64,000 nucleotides of DNA from contig NZ_CP009832.1 in the NCBI RefSeq assembly GCF_000959525.1, positions 620,001-684,000 of the forward strand, written 5' to 3'. Below, piece by piece: positions 19,738 to 32,422 of this stretch (position 1 is its first letter; each line of letters starts with the position of its first letter). This DNA comes from Burkholderia multivorans ATCC BAA-247. GTDB lineage: Bacteria; Pseudomonadota; Gammaproteobacteria; Burkholderiales; Burkholderiaceae. The position numbers and the translations under genes are program-made. The notes beneath the pieces are model-generated. The model was not told the DNA's origin and made no database searches. It saw nothing but the letters and a program-made list of their open reading frames with translations.

Positions 19738-20655
19738 ATGCTGAAGCAGCGCACCATCAAATCGATCGTGAAGACCGTCGGTATCGGTCTCCACTCGGGC
19801 CGCAAGGTCGAACTGACGCTCCGTCCCGCCGCGCCGGGCACGGGGATCGTGTTTTCGCGCGTCGACTTGCCCACGCCCGTCGATATTCCGGCCAGCGCGA
19901 TGTCGATCGGCGACACGCGGCTCGCATCGGTGCTGCAGAAGGATGGCGCGCGCGTGTCGACGATCGAGCACCTGATGTCCGCGTGCGCGGGGCTCGGCAT
20001 CGACAACCTGTATGTCGACGTGACGGCCGAGGAAATCCCGATCATGGATGGCAGCGCGGCATCGTTCGTGTTCCTGATCCAGTCGGCCGGCATCGAAGAG
20101 CAGAATGCGCCGAAGCGCTTCATCAAGGTCAAGAAGCCGGTCGAAGTGCGCGACGGCGACAAGTTCGCGCGTCTCGATCCGTTCTTCGGCTTCAAGCTGA
20201 AATTCACGATCGACTTCCGTCATCCGGCGGTCGACAAGACGGGCCAGGCGCTCGAGGTCGACTTCGCGAACACGTCGTACGTGCGCGAGATCGCGCGCGC
20301 GCGCACGTTCGGCTTCGCGCACGAAGTCGAGATGATGCGCGAACTGGGCCTGGCGCGCGGCGGCAGCATGGACAACGCGATCGTGCTCGACGAGTACCGC
20401 ATCCTGAACAACGACGGCCTGCGCTACGACGACGAATTCGTGAAGCACAAGATGCTCGATGCGATCGGCGATCTGTACGTGGTCGGCCATCCGCTGCTCG
20501 CGTCGTACACCGCGTACAAGTCGGGGCACGGGCTGAACAACGCGCTGCTGCGCGAACTGCTCGCACACGAGGACGCTTACGAGATCGTCACGTTCGACGA
20601 TCCGCAAGCTGCGCCGAGCGGCTTCGCGTTCGATACGCAGACGGCCTTCGCGTAA
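19738..20655 (+). CDS. lpxC: UDP-3-O-acyl-N-acetylglucosamine deacetylase LpxC
   Basis: This 305-aa zinc enzyme performs the committed step of lipid A synthesis. The first zinc histidine is H78 in STIEHLMSA. The remaining ligands are in the [18 protein letters not shown] region near residues 235-250. An in-frame start lies 30 bases upstream, but [21 protein letters not shown] is the family N-terminus, so the start is 19738. It is followed by a clear terminator, so it is monocistronic at its 3' end. Confidence 0.96.
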   Translation: MLKQRTIKSIVKTVGIGLHSGRKVELTLRPAAPGTGIVFSRVDLPTPVDIPASAMSIGDTRLASVLQKDGARVSTIEHLMSACAGLGIDNLYVDVTAEEIPIMDGSAASFVFLIQSAGIEEQNAPKRFIKVKKPVEVRDGDKFARLDPFFGFKLKFTIDFRHPAVDKTGQALEVDFANTSYVREIARARTFGFAHEVEMMRELGLARGGSMDNAIVLDEYRILNNDGLRYDDEFVKHKMLDAIGDLYVVGHPLLASYTAYKSGHGLNNALLRELLAHEDAYEIVTFDDPQAAPSGFAFDTQTAFA

Positions 20656-20675
20656 GCGCGGCAAGTCGAATCTGT

Positions 20676-20705
20676 AAAAAAAGCGGCCTGCGGGCCGCTT
20701 TTTTA
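20676..20705 (+). terminator. Intrinsic terminator of lpxC (can work both ways)
   Basis: AAGCGGCC (20681-20688) and GGCCGCTT (20693-20700) pair perfectly around TGCG, with an A-run before and a T-run after. It lies 20 bases after the lpxC stop and also faces the 3' end of the minus-strand dciA gene, so it may serve both. Confidence 0.85.
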
Positions 20706-20731
20706 TTGCGTTTCGCTTGCGCGCCGCGTGC

Positions 20732-21214
20732 TCAGCGCGGCGTCTTCTTCGCGCCGTGGCGCGCGGCCATCCGCGCGAGCGCGGCCTGCAGCGGCGACGG
20801 CGCGAGATGGTCGGCCAGATCGCGCAACGCGGCCGCGCCGGCTGGCGTCATGCGCGCCTGCTTCTGCGGAGCCGGTTCCGGCGCGTCCTTCGGCCGCACG
20901 CGCACGCGCAGCGTCGACACGGGCCAGCCGCGCTTTTGCAGATCGGCGAGCAGGCGCGGTTCGACCTGCCGCAAGCGGGCCGCGAGCGCGTTGTGGGCGG
21001 CAAAGAGGGTCAGGGTGCCGTCCTTCACGAAGCCCGGTTCGACGTGCGCCGCCAGATAGTCGGGCAGCAACGCGGCGAGGTCGCGCTGCAGCGACGCGAC
21101 CTGCTCGACGCCGGCGCGCAGTGCGGCGAAGGCATCGGCGCGACCGAGCACTTCGGACACGGGCTGCGGGCGATACGCGGGGAGCGGGCCGAAACGGTTG
21201 GAAAAGCGGGTCAT
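20732..21214 (-). CDS. dciA: DciA-like protein (DUF721), probable helicase loader
   Basis: This 160-aa protein belongs to the DUF721/DciA family, which loads or operates the replicative helicase DnaB where DnaC is absent. The core is VEQVASLQRDLAALLPDYL, then FVKDGTLTLFAAHNALAARLRQ, then a lysine/proline-rich linker and a helical tail. The frame is open further upstream to 21391, but the added residues are low-complexity and the MTRFSNRFGPLPAYRP start fits better. The lpxC-DUF721-secA neighbourhood is the same as in Pseudomonas. It is divergent from secA. Confidence 0.8.
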   Translation of the reverse strand: MTRFSNRFGPLPAYRPQPVSEVLGRADAFAALRAGVEQVASLQRDLAALLPDYLAAHVEPGFVKDGTLTLFAAHNALAARLRQVEPRLLADLQKRGWPVSTLRVRVRPKDAPEPAPQKQARMTPAGAAALRDLADHLAPSPLQAALARMAARHGAKKTPR

Positions 21215-21470
21215 CGAGTCATTCTTCGGGCGCGCACGCGCGCGGAGGTTGCCGCCGATTGTACTCGCGCCGGCCCGCGCCCGCGCGGGTTTCGGCGCTC
21301 GCGACGCGCATGCGGCGCGCAACCGCGATCCCGCCGAGACACGGGCGCGTGCGCCCTCGCGTGCTAAAATTCGACGTTTGAGTCCACCCATTCGCTAAGC
21401 CGCCGGGGCTCGGGCGTCGGGGCGCGCAACACGCGCCGGGCGCCGGTGCTGCGACGCAGGATCCGATCCG

Positions 21471-24269
<2,799 letters not shown>

Positions 24270-24369
24270 TCGGCGGCGCGGCGTGCCCTGTGCGCCGCGT
24301 CGTGTTGGCTTGACGTCAGTGATCTGAGTTGCGGCGGCGCGCGCGAGCGGCCGCCGGTTCGTCCAATCG

Positions 24370-24389
24370 ATGCCGGCGCGCGCCGGCAT
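24370..24389 (+). terminator. 20-bp perfect palindrome between secA and argJ
   Basis: ATGCCGGCGCGCGCCGGCAT is a perfect palindrome followed by TTTCCTTT. It lies 100 bases after secA and 23 bases before the argJ ATG. It could be a terminator with a short T-rich tail, though it leaves little room for a separate argJ promoter. Confidence 0.4.
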
Positions 24390-24412
24390 TTTCCTTTCGG
24401 CAGGTGTGCCCC

Positions 24413-25654
24413 ATGGCTGTCAATTTTCCGTCGATCGATCCCGCCCAACTGCATCCCGTCGCCGGCGTCACGCTCGGCTGGGCCGAAGCGAACATCCGCA
24501 AGCCGAATCGCAAGGACGTGCTCGTCATCTCCGTCGACGAAGGTGCGACGGTCGCCGGCGTGTTCACCGAGAACCGCTTTTGCGCGGCGCCCGTCACCGT
24601 ATGCCGCGAGCATCTGGCGAAGGTGCGCGCGGGCGGCGCCGGGATCCGTGCGCTCGTCGTGAATACGGGCAACGCCAATGCGGGCACGGGCGAGCCGGGC
24701 CTTGCGAACGCGCGCGAAACCTGCGCCGAACTCGCGCGTCTGGCCGGCATCGAGCCGTCGCAGGTGTTGCCGTTCTCGACCGGCGTGATCCTCGAACCGC
24801 TGCCGATCGATCGGCTGAAGGCGGGCCTGCCGGCCGCGCTGGCGAACCGCGCTGCCGCGAACTGGTACGACGCCGCGCAGGCGATCATGACGACCGATAC
24901 GCTGCCGAAGGCCGCGTCGCGCCGCGTGACGATCGACGGCCACACGGTCACGCTGACGGGCATCAGCAAGGGCGCGGGGATGATCAAGCCGAACATGGCC
25001 ACGATGCTCGGCTTCCTCGCCTTCGATGCAGCGGTTGCGCAGCCGGTGCTCGACACGCTCGTGAAGGAAGTCGCCGACCGCTCGTTCAACTGCATCACGA
25101 TCGACGGCGATACGTCGACGAACGACTCGTTCATGCTGATCGCGTCCGGCAAGAGCACGCTGCCGGCGATCACGTCGACCGACTCGCCGGCCTACGCGGC
25201 GCTGCGCGATGCGGTCACGGCGCTCGCGCAGACGCTGTCGCAGCTGATCGTGCGCGACGGCGAGGGCGCGACGAAGTTCATCACGGTGCAGGTCGAAGGC
25301 GGGCGCAGCGTCGCCGAGTGCCGGCAGATCGCCTATGCGATCGGCCACTCGCCGCTCGTCAAGACGGCGTTCTACGCATCGGACCCGAACCTCGGCCGGA
25401 TTCTCGCGGCGATCGGCTACGCGGGCGTCGCGGATCTCGACGTCGACAAGATCGACCTGTATCTGGACGACGTCCTCGTCGCGAAGGCGGGCGGCCGCAA
25501 CCCGGCCTACCGGGAAGAGGACGGCCAGCGCGTGATGAAGCAGAGCGAGATCACGATCCGCGTGCTGCTCGGCCGCGGCGACGCGCAAGCAACGATCTGG
25601 ACGTGCGACCTGTCGCACGATTACGTGAGCATCAACGCGGATTACCGCTCCTGA
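24413..25654 (+). CDS. argJ: Bifunctional ornithine acetyltransferase/N-acetylglutamate synthase
   Basis: This 413-aa enzyme recycles the acetyl group in arginine synthesis and may also acetylate glutamate. The proenzyme self-cleaves between Ala and Thr in the conserved MATML motif, here A196/T197 ([10 protein letters not shown]); Thr197 is then the nucleophile. The [13 protein letters not shown] segment near 282 and TFTEN-like VFTENRF near 48 are also present. The start [10 protein letters not shown] at 24413 is preferred over earlier in-frame codons. It opens a short plus-strand run with the DUF815 gene and mutT. Confidence 0.94.
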   Translation: MAVNFPSIDPAQLHPVAGVTLGWAEANIRKPNRKDVLVISVDEGATVAGVFTENRFCAAPVTVCREHLAKVRAGGAGIRALVVNTGNANAGTGEPGLANARETCAELARLAGIEPSQVLPFSTGVILEPLPIDRLKAGLPAALANRAAANWYDAAQAIMTTDTLPKAASRRVTIDGHTVTLTGISKGAGMIKPNMATMLGFLAFDAAVAQPVLDTLVKEVADRSFNCITIDGDTSTNDSFMLIASGKSTLPAITSTDSPAYAALRDAVTALAQTLSQLIVRDGEGATKFITVQVEGGRSVAECRQIAYAIGHSPLVKTAFYASDPNLGRILAAIGYAGVADLDVDKIDLYLDDVLVAKAGGRNPAYREEDGQRVMKQSEITIRVLLGRGDAQATIWTCDLSHDYVSINADYRS

Positions 25655-25673
25655 TCGGGGGCGCTCGAACGAC

Positions 25674-26543
25674 ATGGACAAGCTCGAACAATTTCTGACG
25701 CGGGCCGAAGCGCTGCTCGGCCGCCTCGAATCCATGCTGCCGCCCGCGCCGGCAGCCGTCGACTGGAACGCGGCGCACGCGTTCCGCTGGCGCAAGCGCC
25801 AGGGGCGCGGCTATCTGCAGCCGGTGCCGGCCGTGTCGACGATCACGCTCGACGATCTGCACAACATCGATCGCCAGAAAGGGCTGATCGAGCAGAACAC
25901 GCGGCAGTTCGTCCAGAAGAAGCCGGCCAACAACGTGCTGCTGACGGGCGCGCGCGGCACCGGCAAGTCGTCGCTGATCAAGGCGTGCCTGAACGCGTTC
26001 GCGAAGGACGGGCTGCGCCTGATCGAAGTCGACAAGGACGATCTGCACGATCTCGGCGACATCGTCGAGCTGATCTCGCCGCGCCCCGAGCGCTTCATCG
26101 TGTTCTGCGACGACTTGTCGTTCGAGGACGGCGAGTCGGGCTACAAGGCGCTGAAGGTCGCGCTCGACGGCTCGATCGCCGCGCAATCGGACAACGTGCT
26201 GATCTACGCGACGTCGAACCGCCGCCATCTGCTGCCCGAGTACATGAGCGACAACGAGACGTACAAGCACCTGCCGGACGGCGAAATCCATCCGGGCGAG
26301 GTTGTCGAGGAAAAGATCTCGCTGTCCGAGCGTTTCGGGCTGTGGGTCAGCTTCTACCCGTTCAAGCAGGACGACTATCTCGACATCGTCGCGCACTGGC
26401 TGCGCCATTTCGGTTGCCCGGAAGCGGAAATCGAGACCGCGCGCGGCGACGCGCTCGTGTGGGCGCTCGAGCGCGGGTCGCGTTCGGGACGCGTCGCATG
26501 GCAATTCGCGCGCGACTGGTCGGGCCGCAAGGAGCAGGCATGA
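25674..26543 (+). CDS. DUF815-family AAA-type ATPase
   Basis: This 289-aa P-loop ATPase has Walker A in LLTGARGTGKSSLIKA near residue 88 and a Walker B-like FIVFCDDLSFEDGE near 143. An arginine-bearing stretch follows (YATSNRRHLLPEYM near 182), and the C-terminal region has the lid-like AAA helices. The family is widespread in proteobacteria but its cellular role is not established. It lies 19 bases after argJ and overlaps mutT by four bases, so it is probably co-translated with mutT. Confidence 0.85.
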   Translation: MDKLEQFLTRAEALLGRLESMLPPAPAAVDWNAAHAFRWRKRQGRGYLQPVPAVSTITLDDLHNIDRQKGLIEQNTRQFVQKKPANNVLLTGARGTGKSSLIKACLNAFAKDGLRLIEVDKDDLHDLGDIVELISPRPERFIVFCDDLSFEDGESGYKALKVALDGSIAAQSDNVLIYATSNRRHLLPEYMSDNETYKHLPDGEIHPGEVVEEKISLSERFGLWVSFYPFKQDDYLDIVAHWLRHFGCPEAEIETARGDALVWALERGSRSGRVAWQFARDWSGRKEQA

Positions 26544-27001
26544 GCGGCGTCGATGGCGTGGCGTCCGCCGCGCACGCACCCGACGGGCGCAAGGTGACCG
26601 AAGTCGCGGTCGGCGTGATGGTGCAGTCCGACGACGCGACCGGCCGCAGCCTCTACCTGCTCGCGCAGCGGCTGCAGGGCAAGCCGTACGAAGGCTACTG
26701 GGAATTTCCGGGCGGCAAGCTCGAGGCCGGCGAGAGCGTCGAGGATGCGCTCGCGCGCGAACTGCACGAGGAACTCGGCATCGTCGTCACGGCGAGCCAT
26801 CGCTGGCACACGCTCGAGCACGACTATCCGCACGCGTACGTGCGGCTGTATTTCTGCAAGGTCACGGGCTGGACGGGCGAGCCGCACAGCAAGGAAGGGC
26901 AGGCGTTCGTCTGGCAGCCGCTGCCGGTCGACGTCGCGCCGCTGCTGCCCGCGGCGCTGCCGGTGCTGGCACTGCTCGAGCAGGAGGCGGCGTCACGCTG
27001 A
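26540..27001 (+). CDS. mutT: 8-oxo-dGTP diphosphatase MutT (Nudix)
   Basis: This 153-aa Nudix hydrolase should remove oxidised dGTP from the nucleotide pool. The Nudix box is GGKLEAGESVEDALARELHE (about residues 59-78) and continues EL, matching GX5EX7REUXEEXGU closely. EFPGG just before the box and the later DYPHAYVRLYF stretch fit MutT rather than other Nudix families. The frame is open upstream inside the ATPase gene; the ATG at 26540 in the ATGA overlap is the likely start. It converges on yacG. Confidence 0.9.
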   Translation: MSGVDGVASAAHAPDGRKVTEVAVGVMVQSDDATGRSLYLLAQRLQGKPYEGYWEFPGGKLEAGESVEDALARELHEELGIVVTASHRWHTLEHDYPHAYVRLYFCKVTGWTGEPHSKEGQAFVWQPLPVDVAPLLPAALPVLALLEQEAASR

Positions 27002-27062
27002 CGTCGCCGCGGCCGGCCCGTGCGGCCGGTCGCTTCGCATACCGGGCGGCGTCGCGCGCCGC

Positions 27063-27260
27063 TCAGTTGTCGCGGCGTTCGTCCGTGCCGTCCTCATCGG
27101 ACAGCGGCGCATCGTCCGAGCCGCCGATCCGGTACTTTTCGGACGCCCATGCACCGAGGTCGAGCTGTTTGCAGCGGGCCGAACAAAACGGACGGAATTG
27201 ATTCTCGGGCGTCCAGCGCACCGCTACGCCGCACGATGGACATTTGACAACGGTAACCAT
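27063..27260 (-). CDS. yacG: DNA gyrase inhibitor YacG
   Basis: This 65-aa zinc-binding protein carries four cysteines in the YacG pattern (KCPSCG near residue 7 and [19 protein letters not shown] near 25). In E. coli, YacG binds GyrB and blocks DNA binding by gyrase. The acidic C-terminus ([16 protein letters not shown]) is typical. It lies 27 bases after zapD and belongs to the minus-strand pil-coaE-zapD-yacG run. Confidence 0.93.
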   Translation of the reverse strand: MVTVVKCPSCGVAVRWTPENQFRPFCSARCKQLDLGAWASEKYRIGGSDDAPLSDEDGTDERRDN

Positions 27261-27287
27261 ACGAAAAAACGATCCGGCACGCGGCCG

Positions 27288-28094
<807 letters not shown>

Positions 28095-28162
28095 TCACAC
28101 TCTACCCTAGCAACGCGCCAATTTCGTACGCCATCACGAGTGCGCGCGCGTTCAACGCATCG

Positions 28163-28771
28163 TTAGCGCATCGTTGCCGCGTGCTGCAGATAGCGTTGGT
28201 GCAGTGCATCGACCTGCGCGGCGAGTGCCGCCGGCGTCGCCGCGTCGTTGACGATCACGTCGTCGGCCGCGGCAAGACGCGCCTCGCGCGTCGCCTGCCG
28301 CGCGATGATCGCTTCGACCTGCTCGCGCGTGAAATCGTTGCGCCGCATCACGCGCGCAATCTGGGTCTCGACCGGACAGTCGACGACGAGTATCCGGTCG
28401 GCACGCGCCTTCCAGTTGCCCGATTCGACGAGCAGCGGCACGACGTATATCACGTACGCGCCTTGCGCTTCGCGCGCTTCGCGATCGGTTTCCGCGCGGA
28501 TCAGCGGGTGCGTGATCGCTTCGAGGCGGCGGCGCGCAGCGTCGTCGCTGAAGACGAGCGCGCGCATCTTCGCGCGATCGAGCGAGCCGTCGGCGGCGAC
28601 GAAATCCGGCCCGAACGTACGCTCGATCTCGCGCATCGCGAGACCGCCCGGCGCGGTAATACGGTGCGCGATCACGTCGGTATCGACGATCGACGCGCCG
28701 CGCGCGGCAAACAGATCGGCGACGGTCGTCTTGCCGCTGCCGATACCGCCGGTGAGTCCCACTGAAAACAT
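28163..28771 (-). CDS. coaE: Dephospho-CoA kinase
   Basis: This 202-aa kinase performs the last step of coenzyme A synthesis. Walker [16 protein letters not shown] is at about residues 8-22, [14 protein letters not shown] follows at about 34, and HPLIRAE and [11 protein letters not shown] are family stretches. It starts 3 bases after the pilD stop, a frequent arrangement in proteobacteria (pilD-coaE), and is followed by zapD after a 119-base gap. Confidence 0.95.
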   Translation of the reverse strand: MFSVGLTGGIGSGKTTVADLFAARGASIVDTDVIAHRITAPGGLAMREIERTFGPDFVAADGSLDRAKMRALVFSDDAARRRLEAITHPLIRAETDREAREAQGAYVIYVVPLLVESGNWKARADRILVVDCPVETQIARVMRRNDFTREQVEAIIARQATREARLAAADDVIVNDAATPAALAAQVDALHQRYLQHAATMR

Positions 28772-28774
28772 GTG

Positions 28775-29686
28775 TCAGCCTCCGAGCGCGGAATAAAAAG
28801 GGGTGCCGAAAAACAGCGTAGCCGCCCCGCCGGCCGCAAGGAACGGGCCGAACGGAATCGGCTCCTCGAAACGCATGCGGCCGCGCCAGGTCGCGACGAG
28901 CCCGACGAGCGCGCCCGTCACGGCTGCGAACAGCACGACCTGCGGCAGCGCGGCCCAGCCGAGCCACGCGCCGAGCGCCGCGAGCAGTTTCAGGTCGCCG
29001 AAGCCGATGCCCTCGATGCCGCGCAGCCATTTGAACAGCCAGTAGACCGACCACAGGAACAGATAGCCGGCCATCGCGCCGATCACCGCCGAACGCAGCG
29101 ACGCGAACGTGCCGCCGAGATTCAGCACGAGGCCGGCCCACAAGAGCGGCAGCGTCATCGAGTCGGGCAGGTAGCCGGTGCGCATGTCGATCGCGCTCAT
29201 CGCGAGCAGCGCCGCGCACAGGCCGAACGCGGCCAGCGCGGTGCCCGTCATCCCGAAGGCCGCGAGCGAGCCGGCCGCGAGCAGGCCGCCGGCCAGCTCG
29301 ACGAGCGGATAGCGCGCGCCGATCGGACGGCTGCACTGCCTGCAGCGCCCGCGCAGCAGCAGATAGCTGACGAGCGGGATGTTTTCCCACGCGCGCAGCA
29401 CGTGGCCGCAATGCGGGCAGGCGCTGCGCGGACGGCAGAGGTCGTAGCGCAGCGGATAGCCGTCGTCGGGTGCGGCCGCCGCATTGCCGGTTGCGTCGGC
29501 AATCTCGCGCTGCCACGCGCGCTGCATCATCACCGGTAACCGGTGCACGACCACGTTGACGAAGCTGCCGACGCACAGGCCGAGCACGACCGCGAACACA
29601 TACTGCGCGGCAGGCGGCAGCATCGCCAGGGCGAGCAGCGTGCTCTCGGGCGCAGAAGAGGCGGCGTACAGGGGCGCGGGCGTCAT
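28775..29686 (-). CDS. pilD: Type IV prepilin peptidase PilD/GspO
   Basis: This 303-aa integral membrane aspartyl protease cleaves and N-methylates type IV pilins and type II secretion pseudopilins. The zinc-binding CPHC...CRQC pair lies near residues 88-115. The catalytic aspartates are in SAIDMRTGYLPDS and in the GFGDLK motif. I count about eight membrane segments. I chose the ATG at 29686; a TTG 21 bases upstream would extend it, with no better ribosome site. Confidence 0.93.
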   Translation of the reverse strand: MTPAPLYAASSAPESTLLALAMLPPAAQYVFAVVLGLCVGSFVNVVVHRLPVMMQRAWQREIADATGNAAAAPDDGYPLRYDLCRPRSACPHCGHVLRAWENIPLVSYLLLRGRCRQCSRPIGARYPLVELAGGLLAAGSLAAFGMTGTALAAFGLCAALLAMSAIDMRTGYLPDSMTLPLLWAGLVLNLGGTFASLRSAVIGAMAGYLFLWSVYWLFKWLRGIEGIGFGDLKLLAALGAWLGWAALPQVVLFAAVTGALVGLVATWRGRMRFEEPIPFGPFLAAGGAATLFFGTPFYSALGG

Positions 29687-29731
29687 GATGCTGAGGGGTT
29701 CCGACAAAAAGGGCGACAGTGCGCTGCGATG

Positions 29732-30943
29732 CTACACCACGTTGCCGAGCTGAAGGATCGGCAGATACATCGCGATTACGAGCCCGCCGACGAGCGCGCC
29801 GAGCACGATCACGATCAGCGGTTCGCCGAGTGCGGCCAGCGTGTCGATACGTGCGTCGAGCTGATGTTCGGACAACGTCGCGATGTCCGCGAGCATCGTG
29901 TCGAGCGCGCCGGTTTCTTCGGCGACGGCGATCGGCTGCACGATGTCGTCCGGGAAGCAGTCGCTCGTCTGCATCGCGTCGGCCAGGCGTGCGCCGCGCA
30001 GCACGCGCGCGGCGATCTGCGTGCTCGCCCGTTCGAACACGGGGTGGCCGGCCGTTCGTTCGAGCGTCGCGAACGCGTCGGCGAGCGGCACGCCGGCGCC
30101 GAGCAGCGTCGCGAGCGAGCGGCACCAGCGCGCGGCCGCGTATCGCGTCAGCGTGTCGCCGATGAGCGGCGCGCGCAACGCCTGCCGCGCGAGCGCGTAT
30201 CGCAGCGTCAGCGAGCGCCGCAACGCGTATTGCGTGGCGAGCGCAGTTGCGGCGGCGCCGGCGGCCAATGCGCCGCCCGATGCCGACAGCGCGGACGAGA
30301 GCGCGAGCAGCGCACGGGTCGGCGCCGGCAGCGCGGTGCCGAAACCGTCGAAGATCTGCCGGAAGGTCGGCACGACCCACACCATCAGCGCGGCCGCAAT
30401 CGCGAGTGCGAACAGGATCACGACGGCCGGATAGGCGAGCGCCGTGCGCAGCTTGCGCCATTGCGCGTCCGCACGTTCGCGATGCTCGGCGATGCGCATC
30501 AGGACCGTGCCGAGTGCGCCCGACGCTTCGCCGACCTCGATCAGTTGCCGATACAGCGTGCCGAACTGCGACGGGTACAGCGCGAGCGCGGCCGCGAAGC
30601 GCTGCCCGTCGACGATCTCGCGCGCCAGGCCGGCGGCGATGCGCGGCAGGCCGCCGTGCGTGCGCGTGCGCGACAGCATGTCGAGCGCCGGCGCGAGCGG
30701 CAGGCCGGCCTGCAGCAGGCTCGCGAGCTGACGGGTGAAGCGCGTGACGTCGCGGGCACGCGCCGTCGGCGGCCTTGCCGGCCCGCGCGCGGCGAGCGAC
30801 AGCACGGCGATGCCGTCGCGCGCGAGCCCGGCGCGCGCAGCGGCGGCGTCGAACGCGATGACGGTGCCGCTGCGCGGCGTGCCGTCGCGGCGACGGCCGC
30901 GCCAGGCGAAGCGCATCTCGCGGGGCGGCGTGCGCACGGTCAT
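29732..30943 (-). CDS. pilC: Type II secretion/type IV pilus inner-membrane protein PilC/GspF
   Basis: This 403-aa polytopic platform protein contains two copies of the T2SSF domain. The first begins near FTRQLASLLQAGLPL (about residue 65) and the second near WCRSLATLLGAGVPLADAF (about 270). The C-terminus has the usual GEPLIVIVLGALVGGLVIAMY membrane segment. The start is the ATG at 30943, in an ATGA overlap with pilB; the much longer frame upstream is a shadow of pilB. Confidence 0.93.
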   Translation of the reverse strand: MTVRTPPREMRFAWRGRRRDGTPRSGTVIAFDAAAARAGLARDGIAVLSLAARGPARPPTARARDVTRFTRQLASLLQAGLPLAPALDMLSRTRTHGGLPRIAAGLAREIVDGQRFAAALALYPSQFGTLYRQLIEVGEASGALGTVLMRIAEHRERADAQWRKLRTALAYPAVVILFALAIAAALMVWVVPTFRQIFDGFGTALPAPTRALLALSSALSASGGALAAGAAATALATQYALRRSLTLRYALARQALRAPLIGDTLTRYAAARWCRSLATLLGAGVPLADAFATLERTAGHPVFERASTQIAARVLRGARLADAMQTSDCFPDDIVQPIAVAEETGALDTMLADIATLSEHQLDARIDTLAALGEPLIVIVLGALVGGLVIAMYLPILQLGNVV

Positions 30944-32211
30944 GCGTTCGGCGTGGCGGCGAGCGCTTCCGCGACGCTCGTCGTGCCATCTCGAACGCGC
31001 GCGAGCGCCGCGTCGCGCAAGCTGCGAACACCTTCCGCCGCCGCGCATCGCGCGAGTTCGCCGACGCTCGCACGCGCGACGATACGTTCGGCGAGCCGCG
31101 ACGACACCGGCATCGTCTGATGCAGGCCGATGCGGCCGCGATAACCGATGCCGTGGCATGCGGCGCAGCCGCGCGCGACGAACGGGCGCCATCCGGATTC
31201 GAGCGCGGGCGCGTCGCAGCCCGCGTCGCGCAGCAGCGCGGCCGGCGCGTCCGACGGCACGCGGCAGCCGACGCACAGCCGCCTGACGAGCCGTTGCGCC
31301 GTGACGAGGCGCAGCGCGGCCGCGAGGTTGTACGGCGCAACGCCGATGTCGAGGAGCCGCGCGATCGCGGCCGGCGCGTCGTTCGTATGCAGCGTCGACA
31401 GCACGAGATGGCCGGTCTGCGCGGCCTTGATCGCGACGTCGGCCGTTTCGGCATCGCGGATCTCGCCGACCATGATGACGTCCGGATCCTGCCGCAGCAG
31501 TGCGCGCAGCGCGGTCGCGAACGTGAGGCCGGCTTTTTCCGCGACGCCGACCTGGTTGATGCCATCGAGCTGGATTTCGGCGGGGTCTTCTACCGTGCAG
31601 ACGTTGTGGGCATCGCGATCGAGCATCTGCAGCGCGCAGTACAGCGACAGCGTCTTGCCGCTGCCCGTCGGGCCCGTGACGAGCACGAGGCCGTGCGGTG
31701 CGCGGATCGCCGCTTCCATCGCGCGTGCCTGCTGCGCATCGAAGCCGAGCGCGGCGAGCGTGAGATCGGGCGGCAGCGTTTCGAGTCGGCGCAGCACGAG
31801 CTTTTCGCCGAACAGCGTCGGCAGCGAGCTCACGCGGTAGTCGCCGCGCGTGCCGCCGCCGAGCGCGATCCGCAGCCGGCCGTCCTGCGGAAGCCGACGC
31901 TCGGCGATGTCCATGCGCGCGAGCACCTTGATGCGCGTGACAAGCGCGTCGCGCAGGTGAACGGGCGGCCGCCCATGCTCGTGCAGCACGCCGTCGATGC
32001 GCAGCCGGATGCGCCAGCCGCCTTCGAACGGCTCGATGTGAATGTCGGAGGCATCGCGTGCATGCGCCGCATGCAGCGTGTCGGTGAGCAGGCGCACCGC
32101 AGGCGCATCGTCGAGCTGCGCCGCATCGAGCGAGCGGGGCACAGCGGCCGCGGCCGCTGCGTCGGAGGGCGCAGGCGCACGCGGCGCCGTGCGGGAAGCG
32201 GGAAAGTTCAT
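30940..32211 (-). CDS. pilB: Type II/IV secretion ATPase PilB/GspE, short form
   Basis: This 423-aa hexameric ATPase powers pilus or pseudopilus extension. Walker A is GPTGSGKTLSLY near residue 160, the Asp box is around CTVEDPAEIQLDG, Walker B is PDVIMVGEIRDAETADVA, and the His box is GHLVLSTLHTNDA. A CxxC...CxxC metal motif (CVGC and CAACHGIGYRGR) is intact. It is about 140 residues shorter than the usual PilB and lacks the N-terminal T2SSE_N domain. An alternative is a GspE-type ATPase. Confidence 0.88.
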   Translation of the reverse strand: MNFPASRTAPRAPAPSDAAAAAAVPRSLDAAQLDDAPAVRLLTDTLHAAHARDASDIHIEPFEGGWRIRLRIDGVLHEHGRPPVHLRDALVTRIKVLARMDIAERRLPQDGRLRIALGGGTRGDYRVSSLPTLFGEKLVLRRLETLPPDLTLAALGFDAQQARAMEAAIRAPHGLVLVTGPTGSGKTLSLYCALQMLDRDAHNVCTVEDPAEIQLDGINQVGVAEKAGLTFATALRALLRQDPDVIMVGEIRDAETADVAIKAAQTGHLVLSTLHTNDAPAAIARLLDIGVAPYNLAAALRLVTAQRLVRRLCVGCRVPSDAPAALLRDAGCDAPALESGWRPFVARGCAACHGIGYRGRIGLHQTMPVSSRLAERIVARASVGELARCAAAEGVRSLRDAALARVRDGTTSVAEALAATPNA

Positions 32212-32422
32212 GTGAGCCGGCGCGTCGGCCGCCGTTGATCGTGACGCGTACAGGATCGCGCGGCACGGCAGGCACCGGTAGTCGGCCGTTCGGTCAGGCG
32301 CGGCCGCGCCCGTGACGGGCGTTCGGCGTTAGCGGGGAGCTTGGCGTGACGGTGAAACCGTTCTTCCCGCGCGTCGCAGCGGCGCGCGACACGGACGCGC
32401 TGCGCGAACGGACGCAAATGCG

